A stretch of 15,016 bases of DNA from PXRE01 sp964435625 (GCA_964435625.1 CAYTAG010000066.1:1-15016), one strand, 5' to 3'. Shown: positions 1 through 7,795, counted from the first letter of the stretch. Notes: generated by a model from the letters alone, not told the origin. Translations and numbers: made by a program.

Positions 1-1123
1 CGGCGCCGTCGGCGATGTGGACGAGCCCGCGGTAGTTGGTGCGGCCGCCGTCCTTGGCGATCGACTTGGACTCGACGGTGGACTTCGTGTTCGGCGCGTT
101 GTGGTACACCTTCGCGCCGGTGTCGATGTCCTGGCCCTCGCCCGCGAAGGCGATGGTGATGTGGTTGTCCGAGGCGCCGGGACCCTTGAGGATCGAGGAG
201 GGGTACAGCATGGTGACCTTCGAACCCATGCTGCCGGAGACCCACTCCATGCGGCCGTCCTTCTCGACGATGGCGCGCTTGGTGTTGAGGTTGAAGGTGT
301 TCTTCGACCAGTTCTGGACCGTCGAGTACTGGACGTGCGCGCCCTCCTTGACGAACACCTCGACGCCCCCGCTGTGGAGGTTGTGGGTGCCGTACTTCGG
401 TGCGGAACAGCCCTCGATGTAGTGGACCTCGGAGTTCTCCTCGGCGACGATGAGCGTGTGCTCGAACTGGCCCATCCCCTCGGAGTTCATCCGGAAGTAC
501 GCCTGCACCGGCATGTTCACGGTGGTGTCCTCGGGGATGTAGACGAACGAACCGCCCGACCAGATAGCGCCGTGCAGTGCCGCGAACTTGTTGTCGCTGG
601 GCGGCACGCACTTCGTCATGAAGTACTCCCTGACGATGTCGGGGTGCTCCTGGACCGCACGGTCCATGTCCATGAAGATGACGCCCTTGTCCTCCCACTG
701 CTCCTTCATGTTCTGGTAGACGATCTCGGACTCGTACTGGGCGCCGACGCCGGAGAGGGCGTTCTTCTCGGCCTCGGGGATGCCGAGCTTGTCGAAGGTG
801 TCCTTGATGTCCTCCGGGAGGTCCTCCCAGTCGTCGACCCCGCCGCGGGTGTCGATGTCCGGGCGGATGTACGGGACGATCTCCTCGGGGTCCAGCTCCG
901 AGAGGTCGGGCTGGCCGGGCCAGTCGGTCGGCATCGGCATCTCGTGGTACTGTTCCAGCGCGCGCAGGCGCCGTTCCAGCATCCACTCCGGTTCGTCCTT
1001 GTCCTCGCTGATGACTCGGATGGTCTCCTCGGTCAGGCCGGCCTCGGCTTCGAACGCGGACTTTTCCTCCTTCTTGAACTCGAAGCGAGCCTCGGTGTCT
1101 GTCTCTTGTAGATCTTGACTCAT
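1..1123 (-). CDS. sufB: SufB, Fe-S cluster assembly scaffold subunit (3' end outside window)
   Basis: The reverse strand encodes a protein starting MSQDLQETDTEARFEFKK at 1123, open for 374 codons to the window edge. It matches the SufB beta-helix scaffold: segments such as HGAIWSGGSFVYIPE, FEHTLIVAEENSEVHYIEGCSAPKYG, VQNWSKNTFNLNTKRA and NYRGLVHI are typical of the family. SufB works with SufC (ATPase) and SufD in the cytoplasm to build Fe-S clusters and pass them to apo-proteins. Archaeal and bacterial SufB are usually about 470-495 aa, so roughly 100 C-terminal residues are missing, including the region with the conserved catalytic Cys after the RGLV segment. It lies 58 nt downstream of sufC on the same strand; sufD would be expected next, beyond the left edge. 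A TATA-like element in the sufC-sufB gap suggests it may also have its own promoter. The identification is firm. Confidence 0.95.
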   Translation of the reverse strand, partial: MSQDLQETDTEARFEFKKEEKSAFEAEAGLTEETIRVISEDKDEPEWMLERRLRALEQYHEMPMPTDWPGQPDLSELDPEEIVPYIRPDIDTRGGVDDWEDLPEDIKDTFDKLGIPEAEKNALSGVGAQYESEIVYQNMKEQWEDKGVIFMDMDRAVQEHPDIVREYFMTKCVPPSDNKFAALHGAIWSGGSFVYIPEDTTVNMPVQAYFRMNSEGMGQFEHTLIVAEENSEVHYIEGCSAPKYGTHNLHSGGVEVFVKEGAHVQYSTVQNWSKNTFNLNTKRAIVEKDGRMEWVSGSMGSKVTMLYPSSILKGPGASDNHITIAFAGEGQDIDTGAKVYHNAPNTKSTVESKSIAKDGGRTNYRGLVHIADGA

Positions 1124-1146
1124 GGTTTGATGGTAGGTGGTTGGGT

Positions 1147-1168
1147 GCCCAGCCTTTTATGGCTGTGC
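1147..1168 (-). promoter_or_regulatory. TATA-like element inside an inverted repeat upstream of sufB
   Basis: On the minus strand the 58-nt sufC-sufB gap contains CCATAAAAGG, centred about 34 nt before the sufB ATG, which suits a TATA box with a short leader. It sits in the loop of an inverted repeat: arms 1147-1154 and 1161-1168 pair at 7 of 8 positions around a 6-base AT loop. The arrangement suggests a separate sufB promoter, possibly with an operator around the TATA box. It could instead be a weak RNA hairpin between the two cistrons. No T-tract follows it on the minus strand, so it does not look like a terminator. Function is inferred only. Confidence 0.4.
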
Positions 1169-1181
1169 TAGCCGGTTCCCG

Positions 1182-2084
1182 TTACGCCGTCCCGTAGACT
1201 TCGTCGCGGACCCAGTCGTACCCCTGGTCCTCGAGCTTCTCGGCCAGTTCGGCACCGCCCTCCATGGCGACCTCGCCGTCCAGCATCACGTGGACCTCGT
1301 CGGGTTCGACGTAGTCGAGGATCCGCTGGTAGTGGGTGATCTGCAGGATGCCCGTGCCCTGCTCGTCACGGAGAGCGTTGATGCCGTCGGAGACGTCCTG
1401 CAGGCGGTCGATGTCCAGCCCGGAGTCGATCTCGTCCAGCACCGCGATCACGGGTTCGAGGATCGCGGCCTGCAGCACCTCGTTTTGCTTCTTCTCGCCG
1501 CCGGAGAAGCCCGCGTTGAGGTAGCGGTTGGCGAACTTCTCGTCCATGTCCAGTTGCTCCATCTTCTCCTGGAGGAGTTGCTGGAACTCGGCGACGCCGA
1601 TCTCGCCCTCGTCGGCGGGTCCCTCCATCGGGGAGGTGTCGTAGCCCTCGTCGTCGGCGTCGTGTTCGTCCTCCTCGTCCTCGAACAGTTCCTCGCGCTC
1701 CTCCAGCTTTGCGTTCAGCGCCTGCCGGAGGAAGTTCGTCATCGTCACGCCCTCGATCTCGGCGGGGTACTGGAACCCCAGGTAGATGCCCAGCGCCGCG
1801 CGCTCGTTGGGTTCCAGGTCCAGCAGTTCCCACTCGCGTTTGTCCCCGGGAATCTCCTCGTCGAACTCGTCGCCGTCCAGCGTCAGCGTCACTTCGCCGC
1901 CGGTGACCTCGTAGGCGGGATGGCCGGCGATGACCTTCGCAAGCGTCGACTTGCCGGAGCCGGTCGGCCCCATCAGCGCGTGAATCTCGCCGCTGTCGAC
2001 CTCGAGGTCGACGCCGCGCAGGATCTTCTCGCCACCGTCCTCCGCTACTTCGGCGTGCAGGTTGTTGATCTGGAGTGTAGCCAT
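1182..2084 (-). CDS. sufC: SufC, ABC-type ATPase of the SUF Fe-S assembly system
   Basis: A 300-aa protein starting MATLQINNLHAEV. It has every ABC ATPase landmark: Walker A GPTGSGKST (residues 39-47), Q-loop Q105 in GFQYP, signature FSGGEKK (193-199) in the SufC-specific context followed by QNEVLQ, Walker B AVLDEIDSGLD with D217/E218, and H-loop H251. SufC hydrolyses ATP in the SufBCD complex and drives conformational change in the scaffold. It is about 50 aa longer than bacterial SufC (about 250 aa), mostly because of a very acidic insert around residues 128-165. The frame stays open 32 codons upstream (to 2180), but homology to SufC begins at MATLQI and a TATA-like box lies about 36 nt before that ATG, so 2084 is chosen. 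First gene of the operon, followed by sufB. Confidence 0.96.
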   Translation of the reverse strand: MATLQINNLHAEVAEDGGEKILRGVDLEVDSGEIHALMGPTGSGKSTLAKVIAGHPAYEVTGGEVTLTLDGDEFDEEIPGDKREWELLDLEPNERAALGIYLGFQYPAEIEGVTMTNFLRQALNAKLEEREELFEDEEDEHDADDEGYDTSPMEGPADEGEIGVAEFQQLLQEKMEQLDMDEKFANRYLNAGFSGGEKKQNEVLQAAILEPVIAVLDEIDSGLDIDRLQDVSDGINALRDEQGTGILQITHYQRILDYVEPDEVHVMLDGEVAMEGGAELAEKLEDQGYDWVRDEVYGTA

Positions 2085-2115
2085 ACCTATGTCGTCCGGA
2101 GAAAGGCGGGTCCGA

Positions 2116-2124
2116 CCCATAATG
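2116..2124 (-). promoter_or_regulatory. Candidate TATA box for sufC
   Basis: On the minus strand CATTATGGG is centred about 36 nt upstream of the sufC ATG at 2084, giving a predicted transcript start with a leader of about 10 nt. A second AT-rich block (2141-2188) lies further upstream. No Shine-Dalgarno sequence is visible before the ATG, consistent with leaderless or short-leader translation. The assignment rests on position and composition only. Confidence 0.35.
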
Positions 2125-2181
2125 CTTTCGCATTCGCGTGTAATCGATTTTGGTTGTTGAAAATCTCTTTCGAAAATCACT

Positions 2182-2187
2182 AAAAAA
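2182..2187 (-). terminator. T6 tract, candidate polB terminator
   Basis: About 80 nt past the polB stop codon, the minus strand reads GGATTTTTTAG followed by GATTTTCG. Archaeal intrinsic termination depends largely on T-tracts in the non-template strand, so this is the best candidate polB terminator in the 181-bp polB-sufC gap. The same AT-rich stretch could also contribute to the sufC promoter. The rest of the gap (2189-2265) shows no gene. Confidence 0.4.
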
Positions 2188-2265
2188 TCCTGTTAGAGGT
2201 TGCCAACCGGTCGAGGCGGCGAGGGCGACGGCGTAACCGACAGTAGTTACGTGCCGGCGGTCGGT

Positions 2266-5200
2266 TCACGTGAAACTTCCCAGGCCGGTTTGCTCCTGGC
2301 CGCTTTTGACTTCCTCCCAGGAGACGTCCAGCGCTTCGAGGATGCGGGCGATGGGGCCTTTCAGCGTCTTGTCGAGCATCTTCTCGTAGTCGACCTCGAA
2401 CTCCGCCGGGATCTGGTCGTCGTACTCGAAGCAAATGACGTCGGGGTCGCGCTTGAACTCGCCGTACAGGGCGTCGCGTTGTGGATCAAGTCCCTCCCCG
2501 TCCTCCATGCGCTCGAAGAAGTCAGGGTGGACTTTCTCCAGGTAGAGCCGTTTGGGCTTGCTGCCGCGCTGGAAGTTCGTGCCCAGCAGGAGGTTGGCGT
2601 ACTTCGCGCCCCGGACCTGGGCGGTGTCGGTGTCGTAGTTGTCAAGCCGTTTGCCGATGCCGCCGGGGATCGCGATCTCCTCGTAGGAGTACTCGCCGGC
2701 CAGGAAGTCCTCGATGACGCCGTTGAGGTAGGACTCGACGTCCGCGATGTCTTCGCCGGTGACGATCATCTCGATGACGCGGTGCTGGACCTCCTTCGTG
2801 ACGGGCGCGATGTCGCTGCGCTTGTACTCGAAGCCCGTGATGTCGACGTCGTCGACCTCCTTGCCCTCCTTCCAGACGATGTGGCCGGCGTAGCGCTTCT
2901 TCTTGCCCGCCTGGAAGAACCGCCGGTAGAGCTTCTCGAACTCCAGTTCGAAGCGGTGGAACTCCGTATTCAGTTCCTCACGGGCGAATTCATCGTACCG
3001 GCTGTTGATGTGGTCCTCTATCTCGAACGACTGTTCGATGGCTTCTCCTTTCGAGACGTCGCCCCCGAGTTCCAGCATGACCGAATCGGTGTCCCCGTAT
3101 ACCACTTCTTTGTCGAGTTCTTCCGCGACGTCGGCCGTGAACTCGATGACGTCCCGTCCGGTCGCCGTCACGGCCGACGCGGCATCCTTGTCGTACAGGC
3201 GGAACCGTTCCCACCCGGAGACGCCGTACAGCGACTGGCCGACGAACTGGAACTTTCCGTTGCGACCGGCGAGCAGCGTGTGATTGTCGTCGACGGTCAC
3301 ACAATAGACGCCGTCCTCTGCTTCGCTACGAGATGCGCTCCGATGCAGACGGAGCGTATTCTTCGAATCCTCGGTGACGTAGATGCGCCACGTCCCTCCG
3401 TCGTCCTGGGTGTAGTTAGCCGTCAGTCCGAGGTGCGCACACAGCCGCAGGACGTCGTCCCGAAGCTGTTCGCTCGCAGTGCTGTAACGCCATGAGTTCT
3501 TCTGGCGGTCGCCATCACCGTCGATCAGCGTCTCCAGGAGCCGCCGCTTCTGTTCCTGGCTCGCTTCGAAGACGAACTCGGGGATTCGCTTCTCGAAACT
3601 GTTCGCGCCGCAGGTTCGTTCGAGGAACTCGCCGAGCAGTTTCGACGTGAACTGATAGCCACGGTCATCGACGTAGTAATCGAGACCCATACGGTCGAGC
3701 AGTTCACCGATCACGGCGTGGTCCCCGCCGTCGACCGCGATCCCCTCCTCGACTGGCGCGTCCTGAGCGATGTTCACGCTCGTCGCCGATCCACGGAAGT
3801 TCTCGCCGAAGTGCTTGTCTTCGGACGTATAGACGGAACCCTCCGTAATGTACCACGCCAGCAGTTCGAGGAAGTCGTCGCCGTCGTAGAAACGGGGGAT
3901 CCACTTCCGGCCGCGCTCCGCGTGGACGAAGAACTGCGAGCACACCTCCTCGAGGTACGGACGGTGCTCTTCGAACTCGTCCGTGGTGAAGACGTATCCC
4001 GTCTCACCGACGTCGTTTTTCACGATCTTGTCGGGATACCAGTCGACTTCCGCCGCGAGCGTGTGTCCGTGGACGTCGTTGTTGCACCACACTTCGAACT
4101 CGCCGTCGACGAGTTCGGTCAGGTCCACCTCGTCGATGCGATCCCCGTCAGGTCCGTCCCAGTCATGAGGCAGTTGATAGTTGCTCGCCCGGTCGAGGTC
4201 GCCAGCTTCTACGAATCGGTACCCGTCCCACGTGATCCCGTTCTGCTCGTTCTTCCGGACGAGCATCCGATGGTTCGGCGTCACCCGGAAGTCGATCTTG
4301 CTGGTCTCGATGTCGACGAGTTCCCCGTCGTAGTCCGGGTACGCGTGGGTCTCGACTACCGGCTTTACCTCCATCTCCGTCGTCTCGGGATCGAGCGAGT
4401 AGACCTCGTCGCCGACGTCGAGGTCCGGGATCCGCCGGACGCCTTCGGGGGTCAGGACTTCGGTGTCCGGCGTGAAGCAGTTCATGATGACCTTCACCGC
4501 CTGCTGCTGGCGGTCGAACAGTTCGTACTCCTCGCTACCGGGTTCGTGGTCGTTCCGCAACGCCTTCTTCTCCTCCCGTTCGCTCAGTAGTTCGTCGACC
4601 ATCTCCCGGATGATGCCGTCCGGCTCCTTGTGGAAGCGGATGCCGTTGGGCGCCCGGTAGGTCTGGGTCTCGAACGCCTCTCGGCTGTCGAACTCCTCGG
4701 GGTCGGCCTTGGTCTCCGGGGAGGCGTTGATCGTCACCATCGACATGGGGTACAGGGATTGCCCTACCCACTGGAAGTGGCCATTCCGACCAGCGAGAAC
4801 GACGTGGTCGTCCTCCGCGGTGAGACAGTACACCTTGCCGTCGTGGGCCTGGACCGTCCCGTTGACCGACTTGTTGAACGATCCTCGTTTACCGACCGAG
4901 ACGTACCAGGTCCCGTCCTCCCGTTTCGTGACAGTCGGTTTGTGCCCGCAACGAACCGCAATCCTCGCGACGGCGTCCTTCAGGTGGTCGCTTTTCGTCC
5001 AGAACTTCCGCAGCCCGGACTCAGCCCTGCTGCCGTCACCATCAACCAGCGTCTCCAGGAGCACGGAGAGCAGTTCCGCGTCGAGGTCGAACACCCAGTC
5101 CGGGAGTCGTTTGTTCTCGTACCCCTTGCCGCAGTTGTCTTCGAGCCACTCGAAGAGGTAGCGGTTGGAGATGTTGACGCCGTACTCGGCGGCGTTGTAG

Positions 5201-7464
5201 TTGATCCCCATCCGTTCCAGCAAATCCCGGATTGCCTGGCGGTCCTCAGCGCCGTCCTGATAGAGCGTGACGTCCTCCGAGTGAGTATTGATACTCCCTT
5301 CGGTAACGAACCAACCGAGGAAAGAAAGCCAATCCGCCATCTCGAACGCGAGCGGCGTCTCGCGGTGTCCACGACCGTACTTCAGGAACACGTCGTCGGC
5401 GTGTTGGTCGATGACTTCCCGGTGCTCTCGGTAGACCGACAGCGGGACGAGGTACTTTCCGACTTTTTGCTGCAGTCCCATCGCCGCCGACGAGCCGTGA
5501 GCGAGGTCGAGTTCGCGCGTGACCGCATCCGGCATCCGGTTTCTGAAGGCCCGAAGGTCGTCGTCCGAGTAAACGACGACGTGGCCCCCCTCGACCTCGT
5601 CGACGAGTTCGAACGTGTCCGGACTCTCCCCGTCCATCGATTCGTGGTTGGGGAACGCGTATCGTTCAGTGTCAGTTAGTTCACGGAACTCCGCGAACTC
5701 GAAGTCGTCGGGAGTGTGATCGTCCCATCCACGTTTTTTCGAGACGAGGAACCGGTGGTTCTCCGTGACCTTGAAGTCGTGTGTGTTCCCCTCGATGTGG
5801 TGGAGTTCGCCGAACTCGTTTTCGTATTCGTGTGTCTCGGCGACGGCCGTCACCGTACACTCGAACGTCTCGGGATCGAGCGTGTAGACGGGGTCGCCGG
5901 GTTCGACGTCTTTGATGTTCCGTACACCGCTCGGCGTCATCACCTCCGTGTCGCCGCTGAAACATTTCAGGTCCAGCACCGAGACGTTCTCCTTGACGCC
6001 GGTGATCGGCTCGAAGACGGCCCCGCCCTCGAACTCCTCGCCGCCCTCGACGGTGCCCTTCGAGGGGAGCGCGAACTCCCCGTTGGCCTTGTGGAGCACG
6101 TACATGTCGACGGCGTCGCCGGCCGTGGGGGCGTCCTCCAGCTTGCAACCGACGAAGGCGGCGACCTCCTGCCAGAAGGCGATGACCTCCTGTTTGCGGT
6201 CGAGTTCGACGCAGATCTCGACGTCCCGGAGGTTGTACTCCAGCAGTTGCGCGGGGTCGTCCTCCCAGAGGTCGCCGATGTCCCCGGGGTACCGCTCCTT
6301 GCCGATCCCCAACTCCATCTCGCCGACGGCGTCCAGCCGGTAGGATTCCAGTTCCGAGAACTTCGTCGACCGGTAACCCCGCAGCAGGTCGAACACGACC
6401 CGACCCTTCACGTCGGGACCGCCCCAGTCGCTCCGCCAGACCTCGTCCACCCGGGAGAGGCGTTCGATGGAGAGGTCCAGGTCGGTTCCGCCGTCGAGGT
6501 GCTCCAGGCGATCCAGCAGGTACGGCGCGTCGAAGTCCTCGAAGTTCCATCCCGTCAGGATGTCGGGGTTGGTCCCCTCGACGTAGCCCAGGTAGTCGTC
6601 GAGCATGGCCTCCTCGGACGTGAAGATCCGGACGTCGACGTCGAGGTCGTCGTCGCGGATGGGGTCGTACGCCGGGAGGGTCTCCGGAACTGCGGCGTCG
6701 TCGTGCAGTTCCGGCGCCTCGTACAGCCAGATGACGTACTCGTCGTCGTAGGAGTCGTGGCTGGTGAGACAGATGATCTCCTCCTCGCCCTCCTCGGGGA
6801 AGCCGTAGCGGTCGTCGACCTCGATGTCCATCGTATGCACGCGGGCGTTCGCGTCGACGTCCGCGGGTTCGACCTCGTCCTCGGGGACGGCCAGGACGCC
6901 GTCGTCGCGGCGACGCTCGGGGACGCGGACGCCGCCGTTGATCCCCTTGTCGATGAGAAACCGGTTGGGGAACAGGATGTCGGCCTCGTAGTGGTCGCTC
7001 CAGCGGTCCCGGACGTTCCCGACGTCCCGCGGCGTCCGGCCCTCGATCTTCGTCAACCGCTCGCCCCGGATGCTCTCGTAGGGTTCTCCGGCGGCGTCGG
7101 TCTCCTCCCAGCCGGTGATCCGGTCGTCGGCAACGAGTTCCTCCTCGTCGACGTCGTCGGTCGGGACGTAGAAGTACGGGTCGAACCCCAGGACGCGGAC
7201 GTGCTCCAAGTCATCGTCGATCGTCCGGCCGAACACGTGGATCACCGGCCGCTCGTCCGGGCCGCTACCCTCGATGGTGTAGTCGACCTGGACGACCGCG
7301 AGTTCGAGGTGGCCGGCAGCGTCGGGGACGCCCGCACGGTCCGGGTCGACGAGATCCGCATCGTCGGGCCCGGTGCCGGCGACTTCCTCGGCCTCCGCCT
7401 CGGGACGATCCTCGTGGGCCGTACCGTCACCGCCCTCGAAGTCGTCGAGTCCCTTCTGTTCCAT
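2266..7464 (-). CDS. polB: Family B DNA polymerase (PolB) precursor with two inteins
   Basis: One continuous 1732-codon frame encodes the replicative/repair B-family polymerase. The 3'-5' exonuclease motifs are Exo I D213-I-E215, Exo II N307...F311-D312 and Exo III Y410...D414. Polymerase motif A is split: D498-L-K500, then after intein 1, S903-L-Y-P. Motif B is split: K991...N995, then after intein 2, S1411-L-Y-G. Motif C is Y1456-G-D-T-D-S1461 and intact. Catalytic Asp residues D498, D1458 and D1460 are all present. Exteins (1-500, 903-995, 1411-1732) total 915 aa, about the usual archaeal PolB size. The first 50 residues are an acidic, probably disordered extension. The C-terminus QTGLGSFT (1725-1732) fits the QxxLxxF PCNA-interacting motif. 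The gene is monocistronic, with its own TATA-like box. Splicing is required for activity because both inteins interrupt catalytic motifs. Confidence 0.97.
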   Translation of the reverse strand: MEQKGLDDFEGGDGTAHEDRPEAEAEEVAGTGPDDADLVDPDRAGVPDAAGHLELAVVQVDYTIEGSGPDERPVIHVFGRTIDDDLEHVRVLGFDPYFYVPTDDVDEEELVADDRITGWEETDAAGEPYESIRGERLTKIEGRTPRDVGNVRDRWSDHYEADILFPNRFLIDKGINGGVRVPERRRDDGVLAVPEDEVEPADVDANARVHTMDIEVDDRYGFPEEGEEEIICLTSHDSYDDEYVIWLYEAPELHDDAAVPETLPAYDPIRDDDLDVDVRIFTSEEAMLDDYLGYVEGTNPDILTGWNFEDFDAPYLLDRLEHLDGGTDLDLSIERLSRVDEVWRSDWGGPDVKGRVVFDLLRGYRSTKFSELESYRLDAVGEMELGIGKERYPGDIGDLWEDDPAQLLEYNLRDVEICVELDRKQEVIAFWQEVAAFVGCKLEDAPTAGDAVDMYVLHKANGEFALPSKGTVEGGEEFEGGAVFEPITGVKENVSVLDLKCFSGDTEVMTPSGVRNIKDVEPGDPVYTLDPETFECTVTAVAETHEYENEFGELHHIEGNTHDFKVTENHRFLVSKKRGWDDHTPDDFEFAEFRELTDTERYAFPNHESMDGESPDTFELVDEVEGGHVVVYSDDDLRAFRNRMPDAVTRELDLAHGSSAAMGLQQKVGKYLVPLSVYREHREVIDQHADDVFLKYGRGHRETPLAFEMADWLSFLGWFVTEGSINTHSEDVTLYQDGAEDRQAIRDLLERMGINYNAAEYGVNISNRYLFEWLEDNCGKGYENKRLPDWVFDLDAELLSVLLETLVDGDGSRAESGLRKFWTKSDHLKDAVARIAVRCGHKPTVTKREDGTWYVSVGKRGSFNKSVNGTVQAHDGKVYCLTAEDDHVVLAGRNGHFQWVGQSLYPMSMVTINASPETKADPEEFDSREAFETQTYRAPNGIRFHKEPDGIIREMVDELLSEREEKKALRNDHEPGSEEYELFDRQQQAVKVIMNCFTPDTEVLTPEGVRRIPDLDVGDEVYSLDPETTEMEVKPVVETHAYPDYDGELVDIETSKIDFRVTPNHRMLVRKNEQNGITWDGYRFVEAGDLDRASNYQLPHDWDGPDGDRIDEVDLTELVDGEFEVWCNNDVHGHTLAAEVDWYPDKIVKNDVGETGYVFTTDEFEEHRPYLEEVCSQFFVHAERGRKWIPRFYDGDDFLELLAWYITEGSVYTSEDKHFGENFRGSATSVNIAQDAPVEEGIAVDGGDHAVIGELLDRMGLDYYVDDRGYQFTSKLLGEFLERTCGANSFEKRIPEFVFEASQEQKRRLLETLIDGDGDRQKNSWRYSTASEQLRDDVLRLCAHLGLTANYTQDDGGTWRIYVTEDSKNTLRLHRSASRSEAEDGVYCVTVDDNHTLLAGRNGKFQFVGQSLYGVSGWERFRLYDKDAASAVTATGRDVIEFTADVAEELDKEVVYGDTDSVMLELGGDVSKGEAIEQSFEIEDHINSRYDEFAREELNTEFHRFELEFEKLYRRFFQAGKKKRYAGHIVWKEGKEVDDVDITGFEYKRSDIAPVTKEVQHRVIEMIVTGEDIADVESYLNGVIEDFLAGEYSYEEIAIPGGIGKRLDNYDTDTAQVRGAKYANLLLGTNFQRGSKPKRLYLEKVHPDFFERMEDGEGLDPQRDALYGEFKRDPDVICFEYDDQIPAEFEVDYEKMLDKTLKGPIARILEALDVSWEEVKSGQEQTGLGSFT
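3235..4479 (-). mobile_element. Intein 2 of PolB (motif B site), with LAGLIDADG endonuclease
   Basis: A 415-residue in-frame insertion (precursor residues 996-1410) between N995 and S1411 of polymerase motif B. Block A begins CFTPDTEVLTPEGVR with nucleophile C996. Block B contains VTPNH with H1065. The homing endonuclease has both LAGLIDADG-type motifs: LLAWYITEG with E1208 and LLETLIDGDG with D1317. Block F is VYCVTVDDNHTLLAG with H1395. Block G ends FQFVGQ, so the terminal residue is Gln1410, not Asn, and the penultimate residue is Gly, not His. The +1 extein residue is Ser. Splicing residues and endonuclease acids all look intact. The N-terminal and C-terminal splicing blocks closely resemble those of intein 1. 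Boundaries were set from block A, the Gln/Ser junction and restoration of the KxxxNSLYG motif. Confidence 0.93.
4759..5964 (-). mobile_element. Intein 1 of PolB (motif A site), with LAGLIDADG endonuclease
   Basis: A 402-residue in-frame insertion (precursor residues 501-902) between K500 and S903 of polymerase motif A. Block A begins CFSGDTEVMTPSGVR with nucleophile C501. Block B contains VTENH with H570. The endonuclease motifs are FLGWFVTEG with E722 and LLETLVDGDG with D810, both acids present. Block F is VYCLTAEDDHVVLAG with H887. Block G ends FQWVGQ, so the C-terminal residue is Gln902 and the penultimate residue is Gly901. Ser903 is the +1 nucleophile. Removing it restores the DLKSLYP motif. 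Parts of the intein are visibly less GC-rich than the exteins (29 G/C by hand count in the 60 nt at 5281-5340). This fits an independent history from the host gene. Confidence 0.93.
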
Positions 7465-7490
7465 TGATACGCGGTTATTGCCCCCTCGGA

Positions 7491-7497
7491 TAAAAAC
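7491..7497 (-). promoter_or_regulatory. TATA-like box of polB
   Basis: On the minus strand GTTTTTATCC is centred about 30 nt before the polB ATG at 7464, in an otherwise GC-rich spacer. This geometry predicts transcription starting at or within a few bases of the ATG, the leaderless pattern common in haloarchaea. No Shine-Dalgarno sequence is present. The remaining divergent spacer up to 7624 shows no gene. Confidence 0.5.
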
Positions 7498-7624
7498 GTC
7501 CCTAGTCGCGGACCGGCGGGCCCGGTGGACCCGGGACGCGTCGATCCGTGGATCACGGCCGTTGCCGACGGCGGCGTCTGTTCGGTGGAAAGAGCTATGT
7601 CGTTCGGTAAACTACCCCGCACCC

Positions 7625-7795
7625 ATGTCCGACCGCGTGGACGCCGCCGACGGTGGGTCGCCCCCGGCCGAGGAAGCCGGCACCACGACCATCGAGGCCT
7701 ACGAGACGGACCGAGGGGTAGTCCTCTACGACGCGGACAACCCGCTCGCCTGGGTCGAGGCGACGCTGAGCTGTCGCCTCGACGAGCAGGTCTGA
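7625..7795 (+). CDS. Small acidic haloarchaeal protein (56 aa), function unknown
   Basis: The protein starts MSDRVDAADGGSPP and ends SCRLDEQV. It has an acidic, Gly/Pro-containing N-terminal half and a more ordered second half, IEAYETDRGVVLYDADNPLAW. It lacks a signal peptide, membrane segment and Cys pairs. The second half resembles a family of roughly 60-aa haloarchaeal proteins of unknown function (I recall it as DUF7331, unverified). The frame is open further upstream (to 7373), but that part is antisense to polB and composed like a shadow frame, so the ATG at 7625 is chosen. It diverges from polB, and a T5 tract follows the stop. I cannot assign a role. Confidence 0.75.
   Translation: MSDRVDAADGGSPPAEEAGTTTIEAYETDRGVVLYDADNPLAWVEATLSCRLDEQV

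Noticed and set aside
1147..1168. Inverted repeat read as a sufC intrinsic terminator.
   Set aside because: No T-tract follows on the minus strand and the loop forms a TATA-like sequence, so a regulatory reading fits better.
2085..2180. A 32-codon N-terminal extension of SufC.
   Set aside because: It lies in AT-rich promoter-like DNA, has no similarity to SufC N-termini, and the internal ATG at 2084 fits the family.
5716..7467. A 583-codon open frame on the plus strand opposite polB.
   Set aside because: It is the antisense of a well-supported polymerase gene, is full of Val/Leu/Asp repeats typical of GC-rich reverse frames, and has no recognisable domain.
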